A DNA stretch of 41,065 bases, from IMG/VR virus record IMGVR_UViG_3300044814_000065, positions 1-41,065 of that record; one strand, written 5' to 3'. Below, piece after piece: positions 13,184 to 20,512 of this stretch; positions within the stretch are counted from its first letter, which is position 1; every line of letters begins with the position of its first letter. Below the pieces are notes generated by a model. That model was not told where the DNA came from. It was given only the letters and a program-made list of their open reading frames with translations, and made no database searches. Source of the DNA: a virus. The position numbers were made by a program, and so were the translations under genes.

Positions 13184-13409
13184 AAACAAATTACTGGCCC
13201 GTCAGGTATTTCCGCCTGGACTCGCCGGTGATCTTATGTACAGGGCTTCCCAAATGATACCCCTCAGTCCAATGGGTGCACTTCAGGACGGCCAGATTGC
13301 GCAGAGGAACCCTCAGGAAATGCCTCCCGAGGGCCAGTTTTTGGCCGAGAAAACCGCGAAAACCAATAAGCTGCAATCGGTGAAACAGAAACTGAAGAGA
13401 GTGCAGTGA
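13176..13409 (+). CDS. Small basic protein with LAEK-SVK tail, paralogue 2
   Basis: A 77-residue product overlapping the previous stop by 8 bp and the next GTG start by 4 bp. Its N-terminal half is MAENKLLARQVFPPG and DLMYRASQMIPLSPMG; its C-terminal 22 residues repeat the LAEK...SVK.K.K pattern of the preceding gene. It may bind nucleic acid or a capsid partner through the lysine-rich tail, but that is inference only. Confidence 0.62.
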   Translation: MAENKLLARQVFPPGLAGDLMYRASQMIPLSPMGALQDGQIAQRNPQEMPPEGQFLAEKTAKTNKLQSVKQKLKRVQ

Positions 13410-14014
13410 AGACGGACGGCTTTCTGACGTACAAGCCGAAGAACTTGGATAAGATCAACTCGATTCGCCGGGTGATCTCCGCGCCCGATGCGAAACTGCC
13501 TCCCATCCTGAATAATGGCCAGGTTGCATTCTCCTCTGCCGCCTCCGCTGACAACGAACCCCGGTCCTGCTACAACTGCGTATTCTACAACTACGGACGG
13601 TCATGCCAGTTGATGGCTCCCAGCATTGAAGTGCGCCGGCTCATCTGGCCCAAAACTGCGGATTCGAAACAAGTGGAATACTGGCCGGTGTGCAGTTACT
13701 GGGTCAAGGGCGATCCGCATACGGGCGCGGAAAAGACTTTGGCGCGGCTGAACCCGGAAGATGCGGGGCTATGCTGGATCAACGCTCCTGAAATCGGCCT
13801 CGATTACTCGGGCGCGTGCTGCTCGGGAGCGAATGGCGGGGATGACTGCGACATGTACATGACGCCAGGAGAAGATAAGCGCTCGTTCGAGCAGGGACAT
13901 TGCCGGGTGTTGGGGCGGGACGTGAATGGCATGGACTGCTGCTCGGCATGGCTGGACGATGACCTCGTTTCCTGGAGAACAGCGCAGGAGCGCTTCAAGG
14001 TGAATCGTGGCTGA
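13406..14014 (+). CDS. Cysteine-rich protein, 202 residues
   Basis: Start is GTG, overlapping the upstream stop. The product carries at least ten cysteines in recurring pairs: SCYNCVFYNYGRSCQ near residue 54, WPVCSYW near 94, GLCW near 124, SGACCSG near 138, DCDM, HCRV and MDCCSAW near 178. The spacing with aromatic neighbours suggests metal or iron-sulphur binding, or extensive disulphides if it were outside the cytoplasm; there is no signal peptide. It lies between terminase and portal genes, so a virion or packaging role is possible. No named family is recognised. Confidence 0.68.
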   Translation: MKTDGFLTYKPKNLDKINSIRRVISAPDAKLPPILNNGQVAFSSAASADNEPRSCYNCVFYNYGRSCQLMAPSIEVRRLIWPKTADSKQVEYWPVCSYWVKGDPHTGAEKTLARLNPEDAGLCWINAPEIGLDYSGACCSGANGGDDCDMYMTPGEDKRSFEQGHCRVLGRDVNGMDCCSAWLDDDLVSWRTAQERFKVNRG

Positions 14015-14231
14015 TCCAAAATCCGACTTCCTCGCTGCGCAAGTAGCCGCCGAAAAGAAAGCTCTCGACAATGCTCCCAGGATTCCCATTCAACAACTGA
14101 TGCCGCAGAGCGGAAAGCAAGGCCGCTGCGTGAAGTGCGGCCGGGTCTCGAAGAATCTGGTTTGGATGGATACGGTTCATGGCCAGGAGCGCTGGGTGGG
14201 ACGGGAGTGCTGTGGAGGACGACATGGCTAG
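14007..14231 (+). CDS. Small zinc-ribbon protein, 74 residues
   Basis: GTG start overlapping the Cys-rich gene by 8 bp. It has a helical N-terminus (DFLAAQVAAEKKALDNAP) and a C-terminal ribbon GRCVKCGRVSKNLVWMD...GRECCGG with CxxC and a CC pair. It overlaps the next start (ATG at 14224). Unrecognised beyond the metal-binding pattern. Confidence 0.6.
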   Translation: MADPKSDFLAAQVAAEKKALDNAPRIPIQQLMPQSGKQGRCVKCGRVSKNLVWMDTVHGQERWVGRECCGGRHG

Positions 14232-14436
14232 AGGGGATTTACCTACGGAAAGCCGTTCCAAGTATGGAGTTTTCGATGACGATATCAACCCTGACGACGT
14301 TCATGCTGCTCTTCGCGGTATTGTGCCTGGCGGCAGTCGCAATCCTAAGCCTGATTCTGGTGTTCCAGTTTCAGACACGATTGATGCGAATTTTCTCCGA
14401 GATGCAGGGAGTGAGCGTGGAAAGTATGGAGGGTAA
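14224..14436 (+). CDS. Hypothetical protein, 70 residues, overlapped by a membrane-protein frame
   Basis: The ATG has GGAGG five bases upstream and overlaps the end of the zinc-ribbon gene. The product is polar and acidic (KYGVFDDDINPDDVHAALRG, then SDTIDANFLRDAG). From 14276 on the same DNA also encodes a membrane protein in another frame. Good start signals favour it being real. Unrecognised. Confidence 0.48.
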   Translation: MARGDLPTESRSKYGVFDDDINPDDVHAALRGIVPGGSRNPKPDSGVPVSDTIDANFLRDAGSERGKYGG

Positions 14437-14533
14437 AGTGCCGGAGAAGGAGCCCTTTGTGGCCAAGGCCCGGAAGAAACTGTTCTCCATGCCGGTTCCG
14501 GGAACGGATTGGATTCGGGGTATGAGGAAGTAG
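14276..14533 (+). CDS. Single-pass membrane protein, 85 residues
   Basis: Start MTISTL at 14276 has TGGAG six bases upstream; an ATG at 14264 is possible. Residues 4-32 form a long hydrophobic helix (FMLLFAVLCLAAVAILSLIL), followed by a basic amphipathic segment (QTRLMRIFSEMQ) and a polar tail. It overlaps the 70-residue gene by 161 bp in another frame and abuts the portal gene. It may be an inner-membrane assembly or lysis-related protein; nothing more can be said. Confidence 0.55.
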   Translation: MTISTLTTFMLLFAVLCLAAVAILSLILVFQFQTRLMRIFSEMQGVSVESMEGKVPEKEPFVAKARKKLFSMPVPGTDWIRGMRK

Positions 14534-16915
14534 ATGTCCACCCTCGTTACCGGACTCGGCGGCAAAGTTTCTGATTTCTTCAAGGGCAAAGACAAGGTTC
14601 TCAGCACCAAAACCGAGAAACCCGACCCCGTAGATCTTGCGCGCGGGTATCCAATTACGGAACCGCTGGAGAAGCGGGTTCTGTGGTTGCTGGATTCAGT
14701 TTACCGCGAGGGCTCGTTCGAAAAGATTCAGTTTGCCCGCAAATGGATGCGCAACGCCCTGTTCTACCAGGGCTATCATGAACTCGAATGGTCGGACATC
14801 AACGTTGCCTGGGATGTACTCTCGCAGGATTCTGGAGATTACGCTTTTCCGAACAACTACTACCGGACGCTGGTTCTCTACGGCGTCAAAGCCTACATCC
14901 AGAACGAACCCCTGATTGAGCCCATCCCGTCGAATGACGATGCGGAAGCGCAGGCGGCTACGAAGGCGGCGAAGACAGCTCTCGAAATCATCAAGCAGAC
15001 GGTGAAGTACGACTACCTCAGAGTTCTCGAAGCCATCAATCTGCGCCTGTTCGGGAATTCTTTCCGCTATGCGTATTACTCCAAAGACCCTCGTTACGGC
15101 TATGTGAGCGCGGCGGTCTATGAAGATCGTGACGTTCTGCTTTCGCCCGGTGGAAGCCAGTGTGGTTCCTGCGGCCCGATGGAAGGAACTCACGATCAGT
15201 GTCCCGGCTGTGGCGGCGCGGTTGAAGCAACGCCTCCAGTTACCAGCAGGCTCCCCACTCAAACTGGATCGGTAAAGTATCCGAAGGGCGAGTTGATGAC
15301 GGAAGCGGTCAACCCTCTCGAAATCTATGTCAGGAGCAGTTCGTATGACCTCTGGCACGCGCCTTTTCTTGTTCGGAACCGGGTTGTTGACCGCATGGGT
15401 TTGCAGTCGGCCTACCCGAAGATCCAACTCGCTCCCAAAGGAGATGAAGGCGGCGGAGAAGCTTACTCGACGGGCGGGGACCTTGGTCTCATCTACATGC
15501 AGTCTCTGGCCGATCTGCCTGGGGACCCAACTCAGTATGCGGCCTGGTACGAACGAGCCACCGCGGCTGCAAAAGCTCTTTTGGTCGAAGGTTGGCTGCG
15601 ACCAAGCCTGTATTTCTTCGATAAAGAGATGGCCAAAAAGTTCCCCGACGGACTCTATGGCGCCAAGACCGGAGACACCCTCTTAGAGGCTAGAAATGAC
15701 ACCATCGAAAACCACTGGACCCACTACGTCTTTATCCCGGTCCCCGGCAGAATCTGGGGTGACGGTGATGACGACATCATTCCAGGACAGCTGAAGCTGG
15801 ACGAGACTGACCGCCTCATCGCACGCAATCAAGGCTACAACTCGGCTCCGATTCTCGGAATCGACTCGCAGCGCATCGACAAAAACAACATCATCAACGA
15901 CCCATCGACTCTCATCGAGGTAAAGGCCGCAGGCAAACCCGTCTCCGACGCCTTCCACCAGATTCAGTCCATGCCGTTGTCGAATGAAACCTGGCAGTGG
16001 AGAAGTTCACACATTCAGGACATGCAGTTTCACTCCAAAGTCTCGCCTGCCGCCGTCGGCCAGCACGAAGAAGGAGTGAACACCTGGGGTGGACAGGAAG
16101 CTGCTTCCGCGAAATCGGATTCCGCTCTGTCACCGCAGTTGGCGCTGTGGAAAACCGCAGACGCTCTCTGGGCCCGTCAGACGCTGGTGCTGGCTTCGGA
16201 GAACTGGCTGGACGAGCGCGTGCATTCGGTGTTTGGCATCAATGGCCGCTGGGAGTTTGAAAAGCTGAAAGGCTCAGCCATCGACATGGACCGGATCAAG
16301 ATTGTGACTCGAGTCCTTCCCATTGATCCTGGCCAGCAAGACTCCATGTCGCAAGCCATTGCTTCCGGGATGCTGGACCCGCAGGACCCGAGAGTCAAAG
16401 CGAAGTCAATGGAGCTGTTTCATCTGCCCAGAGAGCTGGATAACCTCTACGGCGACCAGAAAGTGCAGTGGGAAGAGATTGAGCAGATGAAAAACACGAT
16501 GCAGCCTATTCAACCTGAGCTGATCGTGGACAACGACGCCGTGCATATCGACATCTGCCGCCAGTGGCTGAACTCGGATGAGGGCAGAGACCCCCAGAAC
16601 ATGCAAATCCGTCAGGTAATCAAGATGCACATGCAGGCGCACGTAATGAACCAGATTCGCATGCAGCAGATGCAGGCCATGGCGCAGGGGTCAGGTCAGC
16701 AGGCAGGCGATGCGGCGGCTGGTGGAGCTTCTGGAGGCTCTGGCGGGCCATCTGGGAAGCAGCCTGAGGGCAAGCAGGCTGGCAAGCAAGGCGGGCAAAT
16801 TCCAGCCAACCCACAAGTTCGGCAGCAACGCGCGGAAAAAGGTCAGGCGGCACGGCCTCATAAGCCTCAACCGCCTTCCGGCAATGGCGCGGGAGTACGG
16901 AGAATGACACAATGA
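14534..16915 (+). CDS. Portal protein with zinc-ribbon insertion
   Basis: The 793-residue protein directly follows the terminase block and precedes scaffold and capsid genes. It has portal character: a helical stem region (FEKIQFARKWMRNALFYQGYHELEW), the FPNNYYRTLVLYGVKAYIQ segment typical of large podovirus portals, a wing region with a four-cysteine ribbon (CGSC...CPGC, about residues 209-226), and a C-terminal crown rich in Gln/Gly/Lys (last 110 residues, low complexity). The portal forms a dodecameric ring through which DNA passes. The zinc ribbon is uncommon in portals, although inserted ribbons occur in some large ones. The call rests on size, position and general pattern; no single catalytic motif exists. 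Confidence 0.82.
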   Translation: MSTLVTGLGGKVSDFFKGKDKVLSTKTEKPDPVDLARGYPITEPLEKRVLWLLDSVYREGSFEKIQFARKWMRNALFYQGYHELEWSDINVAWDVLSQDSGDYAFPNNYYRTLVLYGVKAYIQNEPLIEPIPSNDDAEAQAATKAAKTALEIIKQTVKYDYLRVLEAINLRLFGNSFRYAYYSKDPRYGYVSAAVYEDRDVLLSPGGSQCGSCGPMEGTHDQCPGCGGAVEATPPVTSRLPTQTGSVKYPKGELMTEAVNPLEIYVRSSSYDLWHAPFLVRNRVVDRMGLQSAYPKIQLAPKGDEGGGEAYSTGGDLGLIYMQSLADLPGDPTQYAAWYERATAAAKALLVEGWLRPSLYFFDKEMAKKFPDGLYGAKTGDTLLEARNDTIENHWTHYVFIPVPGRIWGDGDDDIIPGQLKLDETDRLIARNQGYNSAPILGIDSQRIDKNNIINDPSTLIEVKAAGKPVSDAFHQIQSMPLSNETWQWRSSHIQDMQFHSKVSPAAVGQHEEGVNTWGGQEAASAKSDSALSPQLALWKTADALWARQTLVLASENWLDERVHSVFGINGRWEFEKLKGSAIDMDRIKIVTRVLPIDPGQQDSMSQAIASGMLDPQDPRVKAKSMELFHLPRELDNLYGDQKVQWEEIEQMKNTMQPIQPELIVDNDAVHIDICRQWLNSDEGRDPQNMQIRQVIKMHMQAHVMNQIRMQQMQAMAQGSGQQAGDAAAGGASGGSGGPSGKQPEGKQAGKQGGQIPANPQVRQQRAEKGQAARPHKPQPPSGNGAGVRRMTQ

Positions 16916-18183
16916 AACGGCTAATCTGGTTGCTCTTGCTCGGCAGCGCCTTTGGGCAGGGGTTCTTCTACTCTCTCCCGCAACCTTACCCCAACACCAC
17001 CATTACCGTCTGTCCTCTGGGAGCGGTTCGGCCGTGTCCCAGCCCATCCAGCATCTTCAACGATGCGGCGCTGACTTCGGCAGTCTTGAATCCATCCAAT
17101 ATTGGACCGGGAGGGCAATTTGGGTTCTACGCCGCCTCAGGTCAGTACACGGTGCAAATGGGGAGTCCGACGAATCAGACTTTCAACATTTCTCTGGGCG
17201 GGGGCGGTGCTACGGTTAGCCCGCTGACCACGAAGGGTGATCTTTTTACGTTCTCCACCGTGAACGCGCGCTTCGGTGTGGGCTCGAATGGGCAGTGCTT
17301 GACGGCGCAGAGCGGACAGGCGACGGGGCTGTTGTGGGCAAGTTGCGGCGGCGGTGCGCCTGGCTTCGATACGATCACCAGCGGCACGAATACGGCGGCG
17401 GCGATGCTTTGCGGAACGGGATGTTCGCTCGGGATAACAGGCACTGGTACGAACATCGCCAATAAAACAGCCTATGTCGCTGGGGCCATCGGTACGCCCT
17501 CCGACACGTTTGCGGCGGATGCGACCACGGGGAGATATCTATCGGCCGCTAGTAATTTGAACTGGATTTGGGAAACTGCTGGGACAACTCAGGTCTTAGC
17601 ATACCGCGGTACAAACACCGGAACCATTGCTAAATCCGGGTTGGTTTTAGCCTCTACGTCGTGTTATCAGTTCGGATCATCTGCCACATTGGATGGAGCC
17701 GCAGATGCCGGGGCGGATAGCGCTTTTTGCAGGGCAGGAGCAGCGGGAGTATATCAACTAACTGGCCCGGCTGGCGCATTTGGCCAGGGCGGCCTATCAA
17801 TGGGGACTCTCACTTTGAGTCCATTACAAGGAGGAATTGGAAGTCCGAGATATTCAACAAGTACAGTTTGTCAGGCAGTTGGAACTTCGGCTAATCCTTC
17901 ACTGGTAGCATGTGGGTCCGCTAACTCGGGTTCGTTTTCTTGCGCCACGACTGCATCCACTGGAACGTGTGTGGTCGCAGTATCCAGTGTACAGACTGCT
18001 TCGGTAATAATTGTTGCGCCGAGCGCCGCCGAAGGCGGGAATCTCGGTGTTACCTGCAACACCGCTCCCACCGGCATCCCGACCATTACACTGGCCTCGA
18101 AGACTGCCAACGTTGGTTTCACTATCAATCTGGGCACCATCGCCGTGAATCCCGAATGCTTTGTGTACTGGATCGTGAACTGA
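16912..18183 (+). CDS. Fibre-like virion protein with Sec signal peptide, 423 residues
   Basis: The ATG overlaps the portal stop (ATGA). The N-terminus MKRLIWLLLLGSAFGQGF is a textbook signal peptide: two basic residues, a leucine-rich core, and cleavage probably after FGQ or near it. The rest is Gly/Ser/Thr/Ala-rich beta structure. It includes the fibre motif TTKGDLFTFSTVNARFGVGS, then GQCLTAQSGQATGLLW (about residues 100-150), common in tail fibres and spikes, plus a cysteine-containing C-terminal domain. A signal peptide on a phage structural-type protein is unusual. It may be a periplasmic or surface decoy, an exported adhesin, or a fibre whose N-terminus only mimics a signal. Confidence 0.75.
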   Translation: MKRLIWLLLLGSAFGQGFFYSLPQPYPNTTITVCPLGAVRPCPSPSSIFNDAALTSAVLNPSNIGPGGQFGFYAASGQYTVQMGSPTNQTFNISLGGGGATVSPLTTKGDLFTFSTVNARFGVGSNGQCLTAQSGQATGLLWASCGGGAPGFDTITSGTNTAAAMLCGTGCSLGITGTGTNIANKTAYVAGAIGTPSDTFAADATTGRYLSAASNLNWIWETAGTTQVLAYRGTNTGTIAKSGLVLASTSCYQFGSSATLDGAADAGADSAFCRAGAAGVYQLTGPAGAFGQGGLSMGTLTLSPLQGGIGSPRYSTSTVCQAVGTSANPSLVACGSANSGSFSCATTASTGTCVVAVSSVQTASVIIVAPSAAEGGNLGVTCNTAPTGIPTITLASKTANVGFTINLGTIAVNPECFVYWIVN

Positions 18184-18192
18184 GGAACCCTA

Positions 18193-18633
18193 ATGACACC
18201 TCCAACCTATGAACTTGATGGAACGCTGAACGATTCGGATTTGCTGTCTCTGCACTCAACCCCGGTGAATCTCATCGTGATTCCCTCCCGCTACAAAATT
18301 ATCCCGATGCAGTTGGTGCTTGACTGGAAATTTGGCGGAGTGGCAGTATTCAGCGGTCTTGGTTCCGGCGATCTCCAGGTCCGCGATAGCTTTTCCGGGC
18401 TCACTTACATCGCTGGGAATTCTCTGGGCTTACTCGACAAGACAGTTCAGAGTGTTCAGGTAGTCGGCGCGAACTCCATTCCGAAGAACGTCGGCGCGCA
18501 GGGAGCGCAGTCAATCTTCCTCATCAATTCAGCCGGGAATTACGACGGCGGCGATCCCGATGGCAACTCGAACAGCTTGAAAATCAGAATGATCTACTGC
18601 AAGTACGACGCCCTCAATGGCGTGTTTGTGTAA
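18193..18633 (+). CDS. Putative small virion protein, 146 residues
   Basis: GAGG seven bases before the ATG. The pattern YELDGTLNDSDLLSLHSTPVN, LIVIPSRYKIIPMQLVL, WKFGGVAVFSG, QSIFLIN and LKIRMIYCKYD resembles a family of small beta-rich phage proteins found among capsid and tail genes, with 'L....I..L...P..LVP......I.P......FGG' and a final 'L.VR..Y' strand. Function in that family is unknown; decoration or fibre accessory is likely. Confidence 0.6.
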   Translation: MTPPTYELDGTLNDSDLLSLHSTPVNLIVIPSRYKIIPMQLVLDWKFGGVAVFSGLGSGDLQVRDSFSGLTYIAGNSLGLLDKTVQSVQVVGANSIPKNVGAQGAQSIFLINSAGNYDGGDPDGNSNSLKIRMIYCKYDALNGVFV

Positions 18634-18677
18634 ATGAAATCCTTTCTTGCCGAAGTAGTGATTTTCTGTTCGAAGAC

Positions 18678-18920
18678 ATGACACGCCAACGTCCCAACAC
18701 GGAGAAATGCCGCTACATTCTGAGCGTAGAGGTCTCGAACTACGATTACCTCTGCTTCCGGGCCATGCGGCAGGGTGTTTCCATCGCCTCTTTGGTCAAC
18801 AAGCTCATCGAACGCGCCCGCCTGAGTGATATCACAAATGGCAAATCCACCAATGAAAGGGTAATTGTCAATTCAGATGCCCGAACCGGAAGCAACGCTA
18901 CGCGACACGCTAGTGTCTGA
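18678..18920 (+). CDS. Small ribbon-helix-helix-like protein, 80 residues
   Basis: The segment CRYILSVEVSNYDYLCFRAM followed by RQGVSIASLVNKLIERAR matches the strand-helix-helix plan of ribbon-helix-helix DNA-binding proteins; the 'S...LV..LIE.A' helix is typical. It sits in the head gene block and its last 44 bp overlap the scaffold gene. A regulator of late genes is one option. There is no strong ribosome binding site. Confidence 0.5.
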   Translation: MTRQRPNTEKCRYILSVEVSNYDYLCFRAMRQGVSIASLVNKLIERARLSDITNGKSTNERVIVNSDARTGSNATRHASV

Positions 18921-19737
18921 CGGAACGAACGACGAAAAGCCGATTGAAAAGCTTGAGGAAAAGCCTGTAACCCTCAGTCCAAATTTGGACGCCGCCGAAA
19001 TTGGCCAGATTTTACTGGATTCCGGCTACTCCAAAGATCAGTTGAACGCGTTGATGGAAGCGCCAAAAGCTCTGGCCGCCATCAGAAATCAGATTGAAAC
19101 CGATCCCACCGAATTTGTAAAAATGCTCCAACGCACCGATCCGGCCCTGGGGAACCGCTTCCTGGAGTCGATGTCCGACACCTACCTTGAGCAGAATAAA
19201 CACCTGCTCGACAAGGGTAAGGACTCTGGCAAGCCTTCGGGTGACGCCCAGAACAACGATCTGCTGCGGGAAATGCAAGCGCTCCGCGAAAAGGTCGCAG
19301 CCTCGGAAACACGCGAACAGAGGCGGGAAACTGCCATTGCTTTCGCAGCGGCGCAAAAGCGATACGACTCGCGCGTCGATGACCTTCTTGGACAGAAGGA
19401 CATCAAGGAACTCAACCTTACCAAGGCGGAAACCAAAGCCATCCGCGCCCGCTTAGGGGCGGAACTGTCGAGCGATCAGAACGTGGTTCAGCGAATCTCC
19501 AACGGAAACTTCGTGGACATTCCTCGGACCATGAAAGGAATTCTCGACGAGTGGGCCGGGGACCGGAAAGCAGCTTCGGAATCGGAAAAGACCGCACGGG
19601 AGCGCGCTGAAGGGCGTGGCTTCGCGGAATTCGAATCCGGGCCAAGTGAGTACTTCAAGCCCGCTGCCGACACCTTCGACAGTTGGGACAAAACCGAAGA
19701 CGCTCTTGCCAAAGCCTTGGAACGCAGCGCAAGGTAA
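18877..19737 (+). CDS. Putative capsid scaffolding protein
   Basis: This acidic, highly helical protein of about 286 residues (ATG 18877; a TTG at 18865 closer to AAAGGG is possible) lies directly upstream of the major capsid gene. It has an acidic disordered N-terminus, the helical block AAEIGQILLDSGYSKDQLNAL, a coiled-coil centre (LLREMQALREKVAASETREQ), and a charged C-terminal helix bundle ending in the DTFDSWDKTEDALAKALERS region. That plan and position fit a scaffold, the internal protein that nucleates procapsid assembly and leaves before packaging. Codons 34-38 hold palindrome copy G. Confidence 0.7.
   Translation: MPEPEATLRDTLVSDGTNDEKPIEKLEEKPVTLSPNLDAAEIGQILLDSGYSKDQLNALMEAPKALAAIRNQIETDPTEFVKMLQRTDPALGNRFLESMSDTYLEQNKHLLDKGKDSGKPSGDAQNNDLLREMQALREKVAASETREQRRETAIAFAAAQKRYDSRVDDLLGQKDIKELNLTKAETKAIRARLGAELSSDQNVVQRISNGNFVDIPRTMKGILDEWAGDRKAASESEKTARERAEGRGFAEFESGPSEYFKPAADTFDSWDKTEDALAKALERSAR
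18977..18990. promoter_or_regulatory. Recurrent 14-bp palindrome, copy G
   Basis: GTCCAAATTTGGAC, a perfect palindrome near the start of the scaffold gene, read there as SPNLD exactly as in the ERF gene. Confidence 0.6.
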
Positions 19738-19761
19738 CCATCACGAGAGGAAAACACTATT

Positions 19762-19806
19762 ATGCCAGCGTTCAACTTGACGGCCGCGCAGCCCTTAATG
19801 AAGATT
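19762..19806 (+). CDS. Major capsid protein, exon 1
   Basis: A GAGAGGAAAA box precedes this ATG; the exon encodes MPAFNLTAAQPLMKI, a typical capsid N-terminus. Without splicing the frame stops three codons later (TAG at 19813-19815). The P1 helix of the group I intron pairs GAAGATT (19800-19806) with GGTCTTT (19815-19821), placing the 5' splice site after T19805 or T19806. The choice of 19806 is favoured by a 3-bp P10 pairing of TGC at the 3' exon with GTA at 19812-19814; splicing after 19805 with the 3' exon starting at 20515 is the in-frame alternative. Confidence 0.72.
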
Positions 19807-20512
19807 TCAAAGTAGGTCTTTCGTGCCAGCGATGGCACGTTCTGGGCTAGGCTGCTCCACGGCAAATCTCTAAAATAGAACTCAGACCTGGTTGAGAAGC
19901 TAATTGCTACTTCAACCCGCGGATTAACACAATGGTTCGCGTTAAACTTGGCCATATCGGTGGACACCCAGACCGGGCAATACCGAGGAAAGACTGACTT
20001 GGCATACCAAAGAAAGTACGGTTGGAGCGGTCAACCTCTAGACGCTACCATTGAACCAACAGAGTCCGAGACGATCTGGGCTGCTGGGTTTTATGAAGGC
20101 GAGGGCTGCGTCCAGAATATCAAGGACAAAGCCAAGGGATTGGTCGTTGTAATCGGACAGAAAGACCCAGAACCGCTTCACTGGTTACGTGATCGTTGGG
20201 GAGGTTCAGTTCGCCTCCGTCCAAATCAAGGAGCCAATAAGACGGGTCTGTGGGTTTGGTATGCCTCAGGAGACAGAGGTCGGAGATTCTTGATGGCGAT
20301 TTATCCGTGGCTTTGGTCACGACGCCGCAACAAGATCCGCGAAGTCTTCGCGTCAGAATCCGTAACGACTGAACGCCAAGCCCTGCTTATTCCTGACATG
20401 AAACGGGAGTTTCCGCAGGTGAAGTTACAGTCTGCTCTGCATGGGAACATGCAGAAGTCGGCAGAAATGCCCGACTCGACCGACAAATTGCAGTAGTCGG
20501 TAGGTAACAGAG
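19807..20512 (+). mobile_element. Group I intron interrupting the major capsid gene
   Basis: Core helices can be drawn by eye. P1: exon GAAGAT with GTCTTT (19816-19821), with the conserved U-G at the splice site. P2: CGTGCC/GGCACG (19822-19827/19834-19839). P3: GGGCTAGGC/GCCAAGCCC (19844-19852/20375-20383, one mismatch). P7: GACTG/CAGTC (20367-20371/20428-20432). P8: GAAAC/GTTTC (20400-20404/20409-20413). P9: CTGCATG-GGAA-CATGCAG (20437-20454), closed by a GNRA tetraloop. The P7-P9 segment closely resembles the end of the phage T4 td intron, and P7 differs there by a compensating base pair. The predicted intron ends in G. P4-P6 were not resolved. Confidence 0.85.
19948..20496 (+). CDS. Intron-encoded LAGLIDADG-like homing endonuclease
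   Basis: The frame runs from a TAG at 19876 to 20496 inside the intron; the start is uncertain (TTG 19948 or GTG 19960, no clear ribosome binding site). The product, up to 182 residues, contains IWAAGFYEGEGCV, a LAGLIDADG-type helix with the catalytic acidic residue. It is followed by LVVVIGQKDPEPL, WLRDRWGGSVRLRP, GLWVWYASGDRGRRFL and LWSRRRNKIREV, the usual order of a single-motif, dimeric enzyme. Its 3' end overlaps the catalytic core (P7 to P9) of the intron, as in other phage introns. It would cut intron-less capsid alleles and drive intron homing. Confidence 0.8.
   Translation: MAISVDTQTGQYRGKTDLAYQRKYGWSGQPLDATIEPTESETIWAAGFYEGEGCVQNIKDKAKGLVVVIGQKDPEPLHWLRDRWGGSVRLRPNQGANKTGLWVWYASGDRGRRFLMAIYPWLWSRRRNKIREVFASESVTTERQALLIPDMKREFPQVKLQSALHGNMQKSAEMPDSTDKLQ

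Noticed and set aside
19762-19880. Stop-codon recoding: two in-frame TAG codons after the capsid N-terminus might be read as glutamine.
   Set aside because: TAG ends several other late genes (for example at 24764, 25779, 28557 and 29815), and the stretch is explained by a group I intron whose P1, P2 and P3 cover it.
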